Of a stretch of DNA of 64,000 nt, positions 34,057 to 45,004 are shown in pieces. The stretch is from Naganishia liquefaciens. Lineage: Eukaryota; Basidiomycota; Tremellomycetes; Filobasidiales; Filobasidiaceae. Made by a program: the position numbers and the translations under genes. The stretch spans positions 682,001 to 746,000 of the forward strand of contig BLZA01000019.1 of the NCBI GenBank assembly GCA_013423385.1. The letters run 5' to 3'. Position 1 is the stretch's first letter. Each line of letters opens with the position of its first letter. The notes under the pieces were generated by a model. That model was not told the origin of the DNA. It made no database searches and saw nothing but the letters and a program-made list of their open reading frames with translations.

Positions 34057-34752
34057 GATGAGAAAAGGTGCAGAGTGCGGCTTTTGTTGCAAGTATGCGT
34101 CCGAGAGGAATGCTAGGGCGTGCTGAAGAGCTCGGACGGATGAACCGCCTTTCCCGATGAAGCGATGCCGAGCTCTGCAGAGTTGCTCTGATCTGGATTG
34201 GCGGCGTGAAATCCGAGAAGGAGAGGCTCTCGCGTTCCAGCCAGCTGTTGTTCAAGCGAGCGTGGGATCGGATGTTTCTGTGTCGGTGATTTCTGTGCAG
34301 AATACGCCCATCAGAGGTCTCGCGAAGAAAGTGGATCAAGCTTGATGCGTGACTCACAGAGCATCGTGCGGTCCTTCTGGCGTTGGCATCCGGAGGCTCG
34401 GTTGCGGGCGACCAGTGACTAGGCGGACTGCCCCGGAGAAGGGTTTTCTTTTGTAGCGAGATGGAACAATGCAGAAGGTGATGCTGCCTCTAGCTGGGAT
34501 CGGCGGGAGCGTCGGGTTGCTTCCGGGAGGAGCAGGTACAGTGCTGCTCATACACACGTACAGTACCGCACATAGCTCCAGGCACATTTCATCATCTTCT
34601 ATCGAGAGACATTGGACGGCGACACAACGCCAGACAGAGAACCCCGTAGTCACCTAGCCGCGGTCGACGAGCTGGTTAGGAGCGTCGCCATTGGAAGCAA
34701 GGACACCATAACACCAGGACGGATCCCTTCGCTATACCTCTGACGCAAAGCA
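34057..34752. other. Divergent promoter region, 696 bp
   Basis: It separates the RING-like gene (-) and HID1 (+). No supported coding region, repeat or obvious TATA box. Confidence 0.5.
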
Positions 34753-35135
34753 ATGTTCCTCCCGATCAAGAGTTTCGGCTCCACTATCGGTCTGCCCTTT
34801 CTTTCCGCCAACGAGGATGCCCAGCTGCGCTTTCGAACGGGAAGCACCGGTGTCAAGAGGTTGGCGTCGGTCGAGGTGGGTTTCCTTGATGGACCAAAGG
34901 GGGACTTCAGAAAAGTGCTAATTGGGCCTCGCAGGCTATCCCGGCGTCGGATGTCAATTACTGGCATCAGGTAAATGTTTGGCTGCCATCAAGCCTGGAT
35001 CGCTGGCTGACGCTAGGAACGGTGTGACTACAGTACTGGACTCTCTTCGACAGTCCCGCCGACGTATATTCATTGATCACTACGCAAGATGGTACGCCCT
35101 CATCCTTGTGCAACAGTCACACAAATCGGACACTC

Positions 35136-35224
<89 letters not shown>

Positions 35225-38200
35225 CAGTTCGACACGCCCTACAGCATTCACCAAGAAACGTGCATACCTTGATCACCGTCCTCTGCGAACACCTCTTTCA
35301 ACTCCTTCGCTCTCCGGCATTCCCATCCCCGTTGCAGCAATCCAACATCCCAGTACCTCAGAGCATCAAGAAGACCTTGACAGGCGGCAACACGCCCAAG
35401 GACGGCGAAGATCCCACGCGGGAAGCTCTCAATTGCGTGCGCGTGCTCGGACGCGTGCTGGTGGTCGTGTACGAGAATGATATCGAAGACGTTCCGGATG
35501 AAGCGCAGGCGGGGCAGGGGGAGACGACGGCCCCGACGGATGCTCAACTGAGGGAGCATTTTGCATGGCACACTCTGTGGAAGCAATCGGGCACTGCGGC
35601 TCTGGAACGTGAAACCCCCTTGAATGGGACGGATGATAGTCGGTTCTCGAGTCTCGCGGAGAAGCTGTTCCACAGCACGATCGACTTGTTGTTTTGCGCC
35701 GGCTTTACCTTGCCCGAGGCTGTCAAGGGACATTCCAAGGACAAGATCAACGTGAGTCGTCTCGCGTGGAAGGAGGCTCCCGAAGTTGATCTCCCTCGGG
35801 AAGTACGTGATTTGGGAGAAGGGCGTAGGGTCGACGCAAAGCATAGGCTCGACATCGGAACTGGACAAGAACAAATCCGAGATGCTCTTGTTCCTGTGCA
35901 TCCTCGTTTCCTCGACAATATACACTCCGCCGCATGCCTTGCCGTACGCCACGAATCGAGGCTTGCAGTATCTAACGCACTCGCTGGAACGCCGCCTCGT
36001 ATTGTCTCTCCTATGTTCCTGGCTCAACACTTCATTATCGCCCCATACATTCAACTGGGGCGAACAGCTGCCGTACAATCATCTGCTCCTCAAGTCGGGC
36101 GAGGACCGACGAACGCTCATCAAGATGAGCTTGATGACGCTGCTGGTCGCCCTCGATCATTGGGAAATCGAGCAGCCTCGAGCCTCCGTCGATCTGCCCA
36201 CAGCCAGCTTGCAATCCGGATCAAGTACGCTTGCGTTCCCGCCGAATAATCCGCCGGAAACGGACATGAAGAAGAACGAGAATGCTTTCCGGTACTTTGT
36301 CTCCAAGCTCGTAGGTACTTCACGCTGCCTGCCTGCTTCGAGCCTGATGAGATTTCGACATGCACAGCATCGCAAGGAGGATTTCAGCTTTATCCTTGAA
36401 GGTATATTGGCGATATTAGCGGAGCACATGTCGGTCAAGAATCATGTCCTGCCTGGGAGCAAGCGACCAGTCACCTATATCTCGGAAGTTTGTGAGTGGA
36501 GTGGACAGCGTCATCGAAGGGTCAACCTGAATGACCCGTATCAATAGTCATGCTGTTCTGGAAGATGATTGATCTGAACAAGGTAAGAAGCCATTGCTAA
36601 AGCTGGTGTGGGTCCGCGTTAACCCCCTCGATAGCGTTTCCGCGCGTTCTTAAGTGACTCGGGCAAAACATCCGATATCGTCGGATACATTATGCTATGT
36701 TGCCTGGAGCTCAAGGATAACCCTGGTAAGCGATAAAGCTTGCGTTCGTCGGCACCCGACTCAGCTCTTTGTCATACAGCACAACATGGTTTGCTCCGTA
36801 TGCTGTCCTATATTCTCCAGGCCTTGTCTGCCGACAGAACATTCGGACCCGCTCTGAACGAGCCTTTGCGCATAAATATACCAGCAAAATGGGTCGTTGG
36901 CGGACATGCTTCAGACTTTCTCATTGTAGTGAGTAGTATGCCATGTAGAGACACGTTGCAACTTTACTTACTAACGCGTGCGAGTAGTCCATTTTCTCGA
37001 TTGCGACTACACCTGGATTAAATCCTCTCTTTCCTGCTCTGACGATCACTCTCAGTAACATTGCGCCATACCTTCAATGTCTTGGGCCGCACGCCTCGGC
37101 CAAGTTGCTTCATCTGTTCAAGGCATTCTCATCCGCAAACTTCCTACTAGCCGACGAGGGACATCCACGGCTCGTCTACTATCTGTATGCCTTCGTGGTG
37201 TGATAATACGCTCGCTTGCTGACCGGACTTCAGCCTAGAAGCCTTCAACGGAATCTTGAGCCATAGGCCACAAGGTGTGTGGAAATGACACTTGGGTTAC
37301 ACGTGGGTTCTAACAGAATCGTCTTTGACGCAGATAATCCCCACCTCGTTTATGCTATTCTTTGGTATCACAGAGAATTCCAAAGACTGGCCACATTCAC
37401 TCTGAACTACGGCCTTGCAGAAATACAGCGCAATATGCTTGCTAAAGCATCCGCCGGTATGTCTTTGTTTCCTCCTTGGCTCGATATCTGTCTAAGCTTC
37501 ATTTTTCAGCGGTTCAAAATCCGACGGAGAAGGAGAACTCTCGATCAACATTCGATACCAATCCCGGCGCAGAAAAGGCAATGTCACCTCAAGAGTCCCG
37601 CCATTCAGCGGAATCTCCCTTCTCGCCAAATTCCCATGCAAAAGATGGAAGCTTCACATTGCCCCTTTTCACGCCTGGCGAGGCGGAAGAAGATCCGATG
37701 GCCAGTGCTGCAGCCAACGCCAATCGCGCAAATGCCAAACCCCTCAGCGACAAAGCCAAAGGGAAACGGAGAATGTCGAGTAGTACGATGGCCGGCGAAG
37801 GCAGCGCGGAGCTGCATCAGCTAGCCTTGCAGGGGATCGGTCCAAACGGCTATGTCCCTACAGCAGAGTGGGTAGCAAGCTGGCAGAAGGGGTAAGCAAC
37901 CTCGAACGTCACATTCGTGATCTCCGCCAATTCGATCTTCCGTATCGCAGTCTTCCGCTTGATCCGGTGCTTGTAGCGATCTCAGAACTCCTTCCAAAAA
38001 TTCAGGAAATCCAGCCGTTAAGCAGTGCTGGTCCAAATAGAGCGGTATTGGATTACCTGCGTAACGCTTCTCTGAAGGATGTCTTACCAATGCACGTCCA
38101 TAACCCTAGGAAATTCCAGGTACGGGTTTCCCAGAAGATAGCTCGAAGTATGCAGCGGTACTGATATCTGCTCTAGTGGAGCGTGGCATCTACGATCTGG

Positions 38201-38523
38201 CTCACCTCGCTCTTATGGGGAGACATCTACGTTCAAGCGCTGCCGACTTTCTCTGGCACTTCGGTCAAGCTATTCGGGATTCGGCAAGCGGCGCCAAGTC
38301 GCAGAGAGCAGGTAGATCGCTATGTTGCCACACAGGAATTCGCGCTGACCACCGGATCTTATCGCAGACGATACAAAACGTCTCGAATCGTTTGATGTCA
38401 TTCGTCGGTGGCAATGCACAGAGCGGTGCCGCTGCCAACACCACAGAGACTCCCAGCAGCCCTTCCAGCCGGCGAACATCTACTACCCTTACGCCAAGCA
38501 TGCGCAACCTCAATCCGTTGTGA
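34753..38523 (+). CDS. HID1: Hid1 family protein (trans-Golgi/secretory granule trafficking)
   Basis: Sixteen exons: 34753..34875, 34935..34970, 35034..35091, 35228..35751, 35804..36310, 36368..36491, 36548..36582, 36635..36725, 36780..36928, 36988..37184, 37234..37274, 37334..37456, 37510..37891, 37951..38119, 38177..38311, 38368..38523; 949 residues. Blocks match animal HID1 in order: QLRFR, NYWHQYWTLFDSPADVYSL, HSPRNVHTLI, YVIWEKGVG, LPYNHLLL, GGHASDFLIV, then EWVASWQKGLPLDPV. Animal HID1 is a peripheral Golgi protein with an N-myristoyl Gly; here the N-terminus begins MFLPIKSFG, so either the anchor differs or the true start lies elsewhere. Intron 3 (35092..35227) contains a (CT)42 tract. 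The last intron may be optional. Confidence 0.92.
35138..35221 (+). repeat. (CT)42 dinucleotide microsatellite inside HID1 intron 3
   Basis: Forty-two uninterrupted CT units end directly before tttcag, the 3' splice site. The tract therefore serves as the polypyrimidine tract and makes the intron 136 nt long, against about 50-60 nt for most introns here. Confidence 0.97.
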
Positions 38524-39273
38524 ACAATAGGTCGAGGCTCGACAGTAGGAGATACGAAATTTAATTTCAGGACTTCCACAACGTGAGCGACATGCATACT
38601 TGCCCCAGAGACTACGAGTATCGCTATGGATGCCTGCGCCAGAGAGCATACTCGCGTACAGCCTCGAAGAATTATGATGTAAGGGTCAGAATAATGCAAG
38701 TGTCACCGTTTGGCGCGGGGTTCTCTCTGCGCAGCTGGGTAGCACGAGCCTAGCGGGAGGCCCATCGAGAGAAATGGTGTACCCCGCTTTTGACGCGGAG
38801 AGTGAAGAGACCTACATACGTATAGAGCCGTCCTTCTCTGAACGCTCTGTGACGATTCAGCAGAAGCATTCCAGCTAGCATTCCTTGACTGTTCGAATAA
38901 CCTTTGAACAGGAGCTTTCGATGGCCTTCTCGGGAATGGCGTACGGCATCCGAGACTCATCCGGGAGGGGATTTCGGGAATCCCCGAAGACCGAAACAGA
39001 TGCCACGTAATCAACGGGGTCCCATCGGAAAATCTTGATTCCCACAGCTTTCCCAACCTGCAATGATGCTTTTCTATCGCTTGACGTCACTGAGACCACA
39101 TCGGTCGGACCAACCGACGCCTCGATCGTGGCGCGAGCGTGTAACGGTCGCTTCGATCTGCCATATATACCCTCATTACTCGCTCACGAGTTTGCAGACA
39201 TTCCACCATTCTGTGACTGATAAACACAATACTCGATTTGGATTGATTCGTGCATCAAGTCAATTCACGAAAC
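38524..39273. other. Intergenic, 750 bp, promoter of the dehydrogenase gene
   Basis: No gene is supported. A TATA box (tatata, 39164-39169) lies about 105 bases before the proposed start codon. Confidence 0.5.
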
Positions 39274-40775
39274 ATGGTCAGTAGCTGACCGTATATTCTT
39301 CGAGAAAGCTCACGCTGAGGCTATTCAATCTGCTGTGCAGCAAGCCGTACTCTCACCTATCCTCGGTCCATCGGGACCTGAAAAGAAAGACATGACCGGT
39401 CAGACCGCCATCATTACCGGTAAGTCCGTCTGTCGGTTAGCGATGCACCGCAAGTTGACTGGAATTTGTCGTCAGGCGGTGCCACTGGTATCGGTCTCAA
39501 CATCGCTCGAGCTTTCGCTCAGGTGAGCCTCTTGAATGGAAACGTATTCAGCATGAGTTGACAGTCGCTTTTTTCTCCTCTGGCAGTACGGCGCACGAGT
39601 CATCATGATGAACCGCAAAGAGGACCAGGGCGATCGTGCCATCGAAGACATCAAGAACGAGTGCAAGGAGCAAGGCCTTCCCGTTCCGGACATCACGTGG
39701 CGAGGGGTCGACCTGGGAGACTTCAAGCAAACCAAGGAAGTCTTCGCAGCTCTTGCCGCCGAGGAGGCACGATTGGACATCCTCGTCTTGAGCTCGGGTA
39801 TCAACTCCAACCAGTTCGGGTGAGTCTGTTGCGCAGTCGATCATACCCCTGAGCTGATCTGATGATCCAATTCCTGTCAGGCTCGCTGCATCTGGCGTCG
39901 ACAGGCACATGGCCGTCAACGCGTTTGGCCACTTTCTGGCTATCAACCAGCTCTACCCCTTGATCAGGAAGACCAGCAAGATGCCCAACACACCTGCGCC
40001 GCGAATCGTTTTCGAATCCAGTGAAATGCATCGATTTGCCCCATCCAACGTGCACTTTGGATCATTGGAGGAGATCAACGACGAGACCATTGATCCAACC
40101 CAGCTTTACGGACGTACCAAGGTGGGTCAAGCTTGTCCGATTCCAGCTTCCACGTTCTTACGATGATCCCACAAAGCTTGCTATGATTCTCTACACCAAA
40201 GCGATCCTTGAGAAGGTGATCAAACCCAATAACGATGTGCGTTCACTTGTCTGGTCGGGAACTTGATGTGCCGGGATCTCCTAACCTTGCAATCCGGCAG
40301 AATGTCTACATATTAGCTGTTCACCCAGGAGCAGTCAATACCGAGATGCAGAACCAATGGACCGATGTAAGACGCAATGGAGATGCCTTCAGACCTTGAA
40401 CTGACTTCATCCCGAATTGAAAATGCGTTTCTGCAGGCCTACCCAGGTCAGTTTTCGTTTCGTCCTGCAAAAAGTCTCTTCTATGCTGACATTCCTTAAT
40501 TCTGTGTAGGTGTTGTCGGAGCAGCTATCAAGGCAGTCTCGGTCGGCTTCAGTCGATCGCCGGAGCAGGGCTCGTACTCCGGCCTGTATGCTGCATTGAG
40601 TGATGAGGTAATTGAAAAGAACCTCAACGGCTACTACTTGGTCGACCCAGGAAAGGAGGGCAAGGAGAGCAAGCAGGGCAGTGACAAGTGGTTGGTCGCA
40701 GCTTTGTGGGACCTCAGCCACCGATTGTTGAAGGAAAAGGTTGGAGACGACGCGCTCAATGCTTGGAACGCTTGA
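39274..40775 (+). CDS. Short-chain dehydrogenase/reductase (SDR)
   Basis: Exons: 39274..39276, 39341..39419, 39476..39522, 39587..39819, 39881..40121, 40177..40236, 40301..40366, 40437..40446, 40510..40775; 334 residues. TAIITGGGATGIG is the Rossmann TGxxxGxG cofactor motif. ILVLSSGINS takes the place of NNAG, FESSEMH supplies the catalytic Ser, and YGRTK supplies the Tyr-x3-Lys pair. VHPGAVNTEM is the usual block after the active site. It resembles the retinol dehydrogenase/WWOX-like SDRs of fungi; the substrate is unknown. The first coding exon is proposed to be ATG alone, because the in-frame part upstream of MTGQ (LSPILGPSGPEKKD) looks coding and no longer first exon is seen. A start at 39392 is the fallback. 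A 10 nt micro-exon lies at 40437..40446. Confidence 0.87.
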
Positions 40776-41397
40776 AGCTTTTGTTGAAGGACCCAACTCT
40801 CACTGTATCTACACTATCAACGGAAGCGGAATGACGAGTACAATTTTGTATGACAAGCATGACAATGACATCCCATTTGTTTGAAGACCTATGCTTCACC
40901 TTTCAAGTTCAGGACTTGTGAAAGCAGCTTTACTTCGTCCGGCGAAAGTCCAAACAGTTAGATGCAGGCGTCCTGCGGCAGTCCCCACAGGCCGCAGCAG
41001 TGAGATTTACCACCTCGCGGTTCTATGTTCATCTCGCTCGTGTCCTGTCATCTACGCTGAGCGAACCTTAACCACAAGCTGTCCCAAGTCGAGCTAGATG
41101 GTCACGTCTTGGTAAAATTGGGGAGTGACCAAAATATCAATCGTACATCTTTATCCGTTGGGCAATAGATTGGACGGATGGGCGAAATATGGCAGAAAGA
41201 CAGCACAGCCAGTGAATCGAGATTCTACATCGAACGGAAAATCATGCAATGATAACAGACATGCAAAAGGCGAGAGCAGCAATCTAGTCATATTCTAAAG
41301 CGCTTGGCGCCGGAGAATCGGAGGTGAAGATGTCTTTAGAAAGCGAGTGCGAAGCGACAATGGGTCCCGTGGAGCAAGCGAAAGCTCGACTACGCCA
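40776..41397. other. Convergent intergenic, 622 bp
   Basis: This holds the 3' flanks of the dehydrogenase (+) and the lectin (-). Nothing further is recognised. Confidence 0.5.
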
Positions 41398-43130
41398 CTA
41401 TTCGGGAACTTCCAAAGTTTTCGGAATGACGAACCAGTGTCTAGACGGAGCAGACCAAGATGGAGGGAGAAACGTTGAGTGCCGGTGGTGTTTCGCAAAG
41501 TGAAGCAGAGCGTACTGGTTGGTATTGCCCGATACGCAGTCCCAGGTCTGGACAACGCTGCCGATGACAATGTTTCCATCTCGAAGGTCGAGGCATTGGT
41601 CTGAAAGGCGGGAGGAACTTTTCAGGTGCTATTCGGGGCGCGAGTGCAGCAAAGCTCAGCAGTGGCAACTTACCTTGATCGACGAGGTAGAGACTAGAGT
41701 CAAGCGCATAATTGAACCGCTGTAAAAGTGTGGACGCTAGATCAGTCAGCTGGCCCCTGTCTCCGTGCAATAGCTCGAACCTGTTGAACAAGACCGTCGT
41801 AGCAAGTCCCTGGAGGGACCAAAAACGATCAATCACTGCGCTGCAACCTCCTCATTGAAGACTTACAGATCTTCATAGGAGTCCCATCGCTCAACGGGAA
41901 TGATGCTTCAAGGCAGTAGTGCTAGGTCCCGACCGGCCCGAATTAGTCTGGGATCTATTTGACGAAGGGCGTGCAACCAGATATCTCCGAGCAATGCTTA
42001 CCGTTCCTGCGAGCTTGATATAGACGTTGCCGGCAGGTGGATACCATTGGGCTGGTACAGTAAGGTCGGTGTTACTATAATGATCAGCCAATGTCTGACT
42101 CACCAGGTAAGACTTCCTGAAGAACCGGGGAGCGAACGCATGGATCAGAGTATGCAAGAGGGCAAGCTTTTTAGGCGAGTGCAAGCCTTACCCAGTCTTG
42201 CGCGGGACGGCCATCACAGGGAGTACTGTGTAAGAAATGCACGCCGATTAGCTGGCGTACAATGCCCACAAAAAGGGGACTGACATGACCACGGGCGTCC
42301 CATCGGCAGGCTCGAGACCATCGATGATAGACAAACACATGGAAATTAAAGCTCGAACTGGATGGATCTGGTAGATTCCAGGCGCCAAGCCCAAAGGGGG
42401 CTCGTCAGTTGACGTGGGATACCCGAGGTCGATGATGGTCTGATGCAGAGAACAAGCATAGAGAGGTGATCAGCGGTGGGGTTCACACTGAAGCATCAAG
42501 ATTGCCCACTGGCGAAGGGGAAGGCGCTTCCGGAACGGGCATCTCATCGTCATCATCGCTGTCGCACCATTCATCATCGCCGTCGTCCTCGGGAATCGCA
42601 GAATTCGTGGGATACGCTTGGGGAGTCTGTAAAAGAGTCATTGGCTAGGTGAATCTAATGAGACTCAGCAAAGACTTACCGAAGTCTGGATGGTGAAAAT
42701 GGTACCTTCAGGCATCTTCGGCAGGAATAAGGATCAGCGGATGACTGGGGACATCAGCGAAAAGGAAAGAGGTTGCCAACAGAAGTTTGGATGGTCAGAC
42801 TGGATTCATCCGTGTTGTTTGTAACTTCGGACAGCTAGAGAGAACGAGCGATCAGAGGGCGGAGACATCTGCTTTCAGAGGTGGTGAGGAGGATACTTGC
42901 AGAGATTGGCTTGGGGTAATACTCCTATCAGATGACGTTATGTGCTGGTCAGCTATAGCGTGACCTGGAGCAGAGAGAGTCGCACATACTGTCGGGACGA
43001 CAAGGGAGGAGCCATCCGTAAGACCAGCGATGGGAACAAAGTCCTCGCCTTGAGGTGAGGGGGCTGGTGAAGCAAAGGCGGAGAGCAGCAGAGATGAGGC
43101 GAGGTGAAGAACGAGATTGGACACCCTCAT
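41398..43130 (-). CDS. Secreted ricin-B-type (beta-trefoil) lectin domain protein
   Basis: Fourteen exons: complement(41398..41440, 41516..41600, 41674..41719, 41781..41809, 41867..41921, 42002..42051, 42104..42116, 42192..42225, 42285..42439, 42489..42626, 42680..42715, 42781..42834, 42901..42924, 42990..43130); 300 residues. A signal peptide (about 1-20) and an acidic linker (DDGDDEWCDSDDDDEMP) precede the lectin domain at about 146-293. Trefoil repeats show CLSIIDG..ADGTPVV.. QDW, then CLEASFPLSDGTPMKIWTC.. QQRF, then CLDLRDG.. VVQTWDCVSGNTNQHW. This domain binds sugars; no catalytic partner domain is present. Introns were placed to keep these repeats in frame. One (42835..42900) uses a GC donor, and two use weak GTTGGC and GTTCGA donors. 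Ligand and role are unknown; cell-wall or host glycan binding is possible. Confidence 0.85.
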
Positions 43131-43913
43131 CTGGAAGGCTGAATAGACACTACGAGTGAGAAAGCGATCGTTGCGAGGCGATGAAAACCGATGAAAAGGG
43201 TTTCGGGTTTGGGTTACGAAGAGGAGTCGCCAGCTGCATGGTCAAGTTGGCAAGGTAGTGGACACTCAAGCTATATATATATTTTTACACAGATCGCATC
43301 ACCTTCAGAAGCCCCCTGAGGCAGACGGATGATGCGGGTGCTGTCTGCCCGAAGCCAAAGGACCCCAAAGGAGGGTAGTCTCGGAAATGGTGCTCTACCA
43401 GGTACACTAGGACTGCTACCCACAGCAGGACTGCCTTGGGCCTTTACCCAAAGCCCCAGAATCTTTTGTCAATGAAAGACTGAGCAGGACTGGGCAGCAG
43501 TCCGCTTTTCTAGTAGGTTCAGGAATCCACAGCTCTTCCAATTGATGTCAGATCGTGCTTATATGCAATTCACGGTAGCCTGTCGCATCCCTTGACAGTA
43601 TGGCCGTGCAGAATAGTGGCAAACTGTAACTTAAAGGCGAGCCCGCCGGAGATGCACCGCGGTTTGATCCCGGGTAGCTGCCCAAGCCAGCTGCAGTAGC
43701 CCGAGTAGCTGCCCGAGTTAACCGAAATGTGATCGACGAGACATGATGAGACACTTTGCATGCATTCCACTCATCTGCAAACTATACCTTTTTCTCTTCG
43801 GTCTTTTAAAGCCGGAAGACCTATCCCGACCTGCCTGTGTATCAGAACAACGACGCGGAGGACCGAGGCGATTGTCTACCCTTCATTTTCTCGAAATTCA
43901 AGCTGGTCCGACC
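43131..43913. other. Divergent promoter region lectin/PET191, 783 bp
   Basis: A TATA-like run (43272-43282) lies 142 bases upstream of the lectin start. Between 43320 and 43503 there are two inverted repeats and several aggactg and ccaaagga repeats. No gene is supported. Confidence 0.6.
43272..43282 (-). promoter_or_regulatory. TATA-like element of the lectin gene
   Basis: An 11-base alternating TA run, the only strong TATA candidate upstream of the lectin start. It is inferred from position. Confidence 0.45.
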
Positions 43914-44232
43914 ATGACCGTCGAAATCTGCAAGCCAATCCGTGACGAACTCGCCGAATGCGTTCTGCGGTCGAATTGTGTACTACGTGAAAATCGTACC
44001 GTTCAAGACTGTATCAAGAACCCACAAGATCTCCCGGAGCAGTGTAGGCATCTGATGACAAGTTTCTCGAATTGCAAAAGGGGTCTGGTATGTGATGCCT
44101 CTTCTTTCCAAGTTTCCGGCTTCTCATTCCGGTTGCTCCTCATTTCAGCTTGACATGCGAAAACGTTTCCGAGGAATCGGCAATATTGCAAAGCCATCAT
44201 CGGCGGATCCCGTTTCTGAGGCATCGCTATAG
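43914..44232 (+). CDS. PET191: Cytochrome c oxidase assembly protein Pet191/COA5
   Basis: Exons: 43914..44087, 44149..44232; 85 residues. The twin Cys pattern matches Pet191: CKPIRDELAECVLRSNC, CIKN, then LPEQCRHLMTSFSNCKRG, followed by LDMRKRFRG. Pet191 is a small intermembrane-space CHCH-like protein needed to assemble complex IV. The junction at GL|LDMRKRF corresponds to KRGIVDMTKRF in yeast. The start was chosen at the Met directly before the conserved Cys region; an upstream in-frame Met would add about 57 unlikely residues. The C-terminus is shorter than in S. cerevisiae (108 residues), as in many fungi. Confidence 0.93.
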
Positions 44233-45004
44233 CCTCCATCCCGCTTTCTGGCGACGGCAGCGATCAATTCTGAACTCGAAAAAGTGCCGATCACGCTTCA
44301 ACGGTTTCATTCCAATAGGACGACCCTAAGCCAAAATGGGTATTTCTCCTGCCAGTTCCCTTTCCCCACGACAGCGAAGAACCCGACAGAAAGCGCTCGC
44401 TTACGGGTACCCAGCCAGAGTTCCACAGCGATACGCCTTACCGCCCTTTCAGTCATCAAATGCTAGCTCTTACCGCTCCATTCTTCTGCAACATGTCGCT
44501 GCATCAATCGTTGTATCCAGTCTTCACTTCTTCTTGCATGGATTTGCATAATTCTAAAAGCCCAATTTGAACCTTGACTGCAACCAGTGGCGGACTCGCC
44601 GTTCGTCAAACAAAGGCTTACAGATCTTTTACTGTATCGCCTTCTCCCTGCAGTCTGACACCCGTGGGCTGATTGATCCATTAGAGGTGTGAGACTCGTT
44701 TCTGTTTGTGTTCCAAGGGCATTCAGTGGATCATCAGATGAGCCTTCGTCGGCACGATAGACAATGACGGCGAACGAGCGACAGTTAAAGCTGACCTATG
44801 CGAAACTCACGTCTCGCGGATCCTTTTCGTTAGCGCGTCGGTTTCGCCTTTGCGGGCTGATCACATTGTCTTGTTTTGATTGCTGAAATGATGGTCGTTT
44901 GGTATGAATCATCAACTTTCAGCAAGCCGCTGCGTTCCTTTTCACGTTCTTAAGGCCGCGCGCAAATCTTGTTGGTAGCGTGAGTGCTACGCGTGACGTC
45001 CGTC
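44233..45004. other. Intergenic, 772 bp
   Basis: Lies between PET191 and the SANT-like gene, both on the + strand. Only short frames without motifs are seen. I see nothing else. Confidence 0.5.

Noticed and set aside
34753-35271. Long frames reading Leu-Ser repeats through the (CT)n tract
   Set aside because: They are the open frames of a dinucleotide repeat inside an intron, not a protein repeat.
39392-39419. SDR start at the Met of MTGQTAIITG
   Set aside because: Possible, but the 17 codons before it look like coding sequence and a spliced ATG fits frame and TATA position better.
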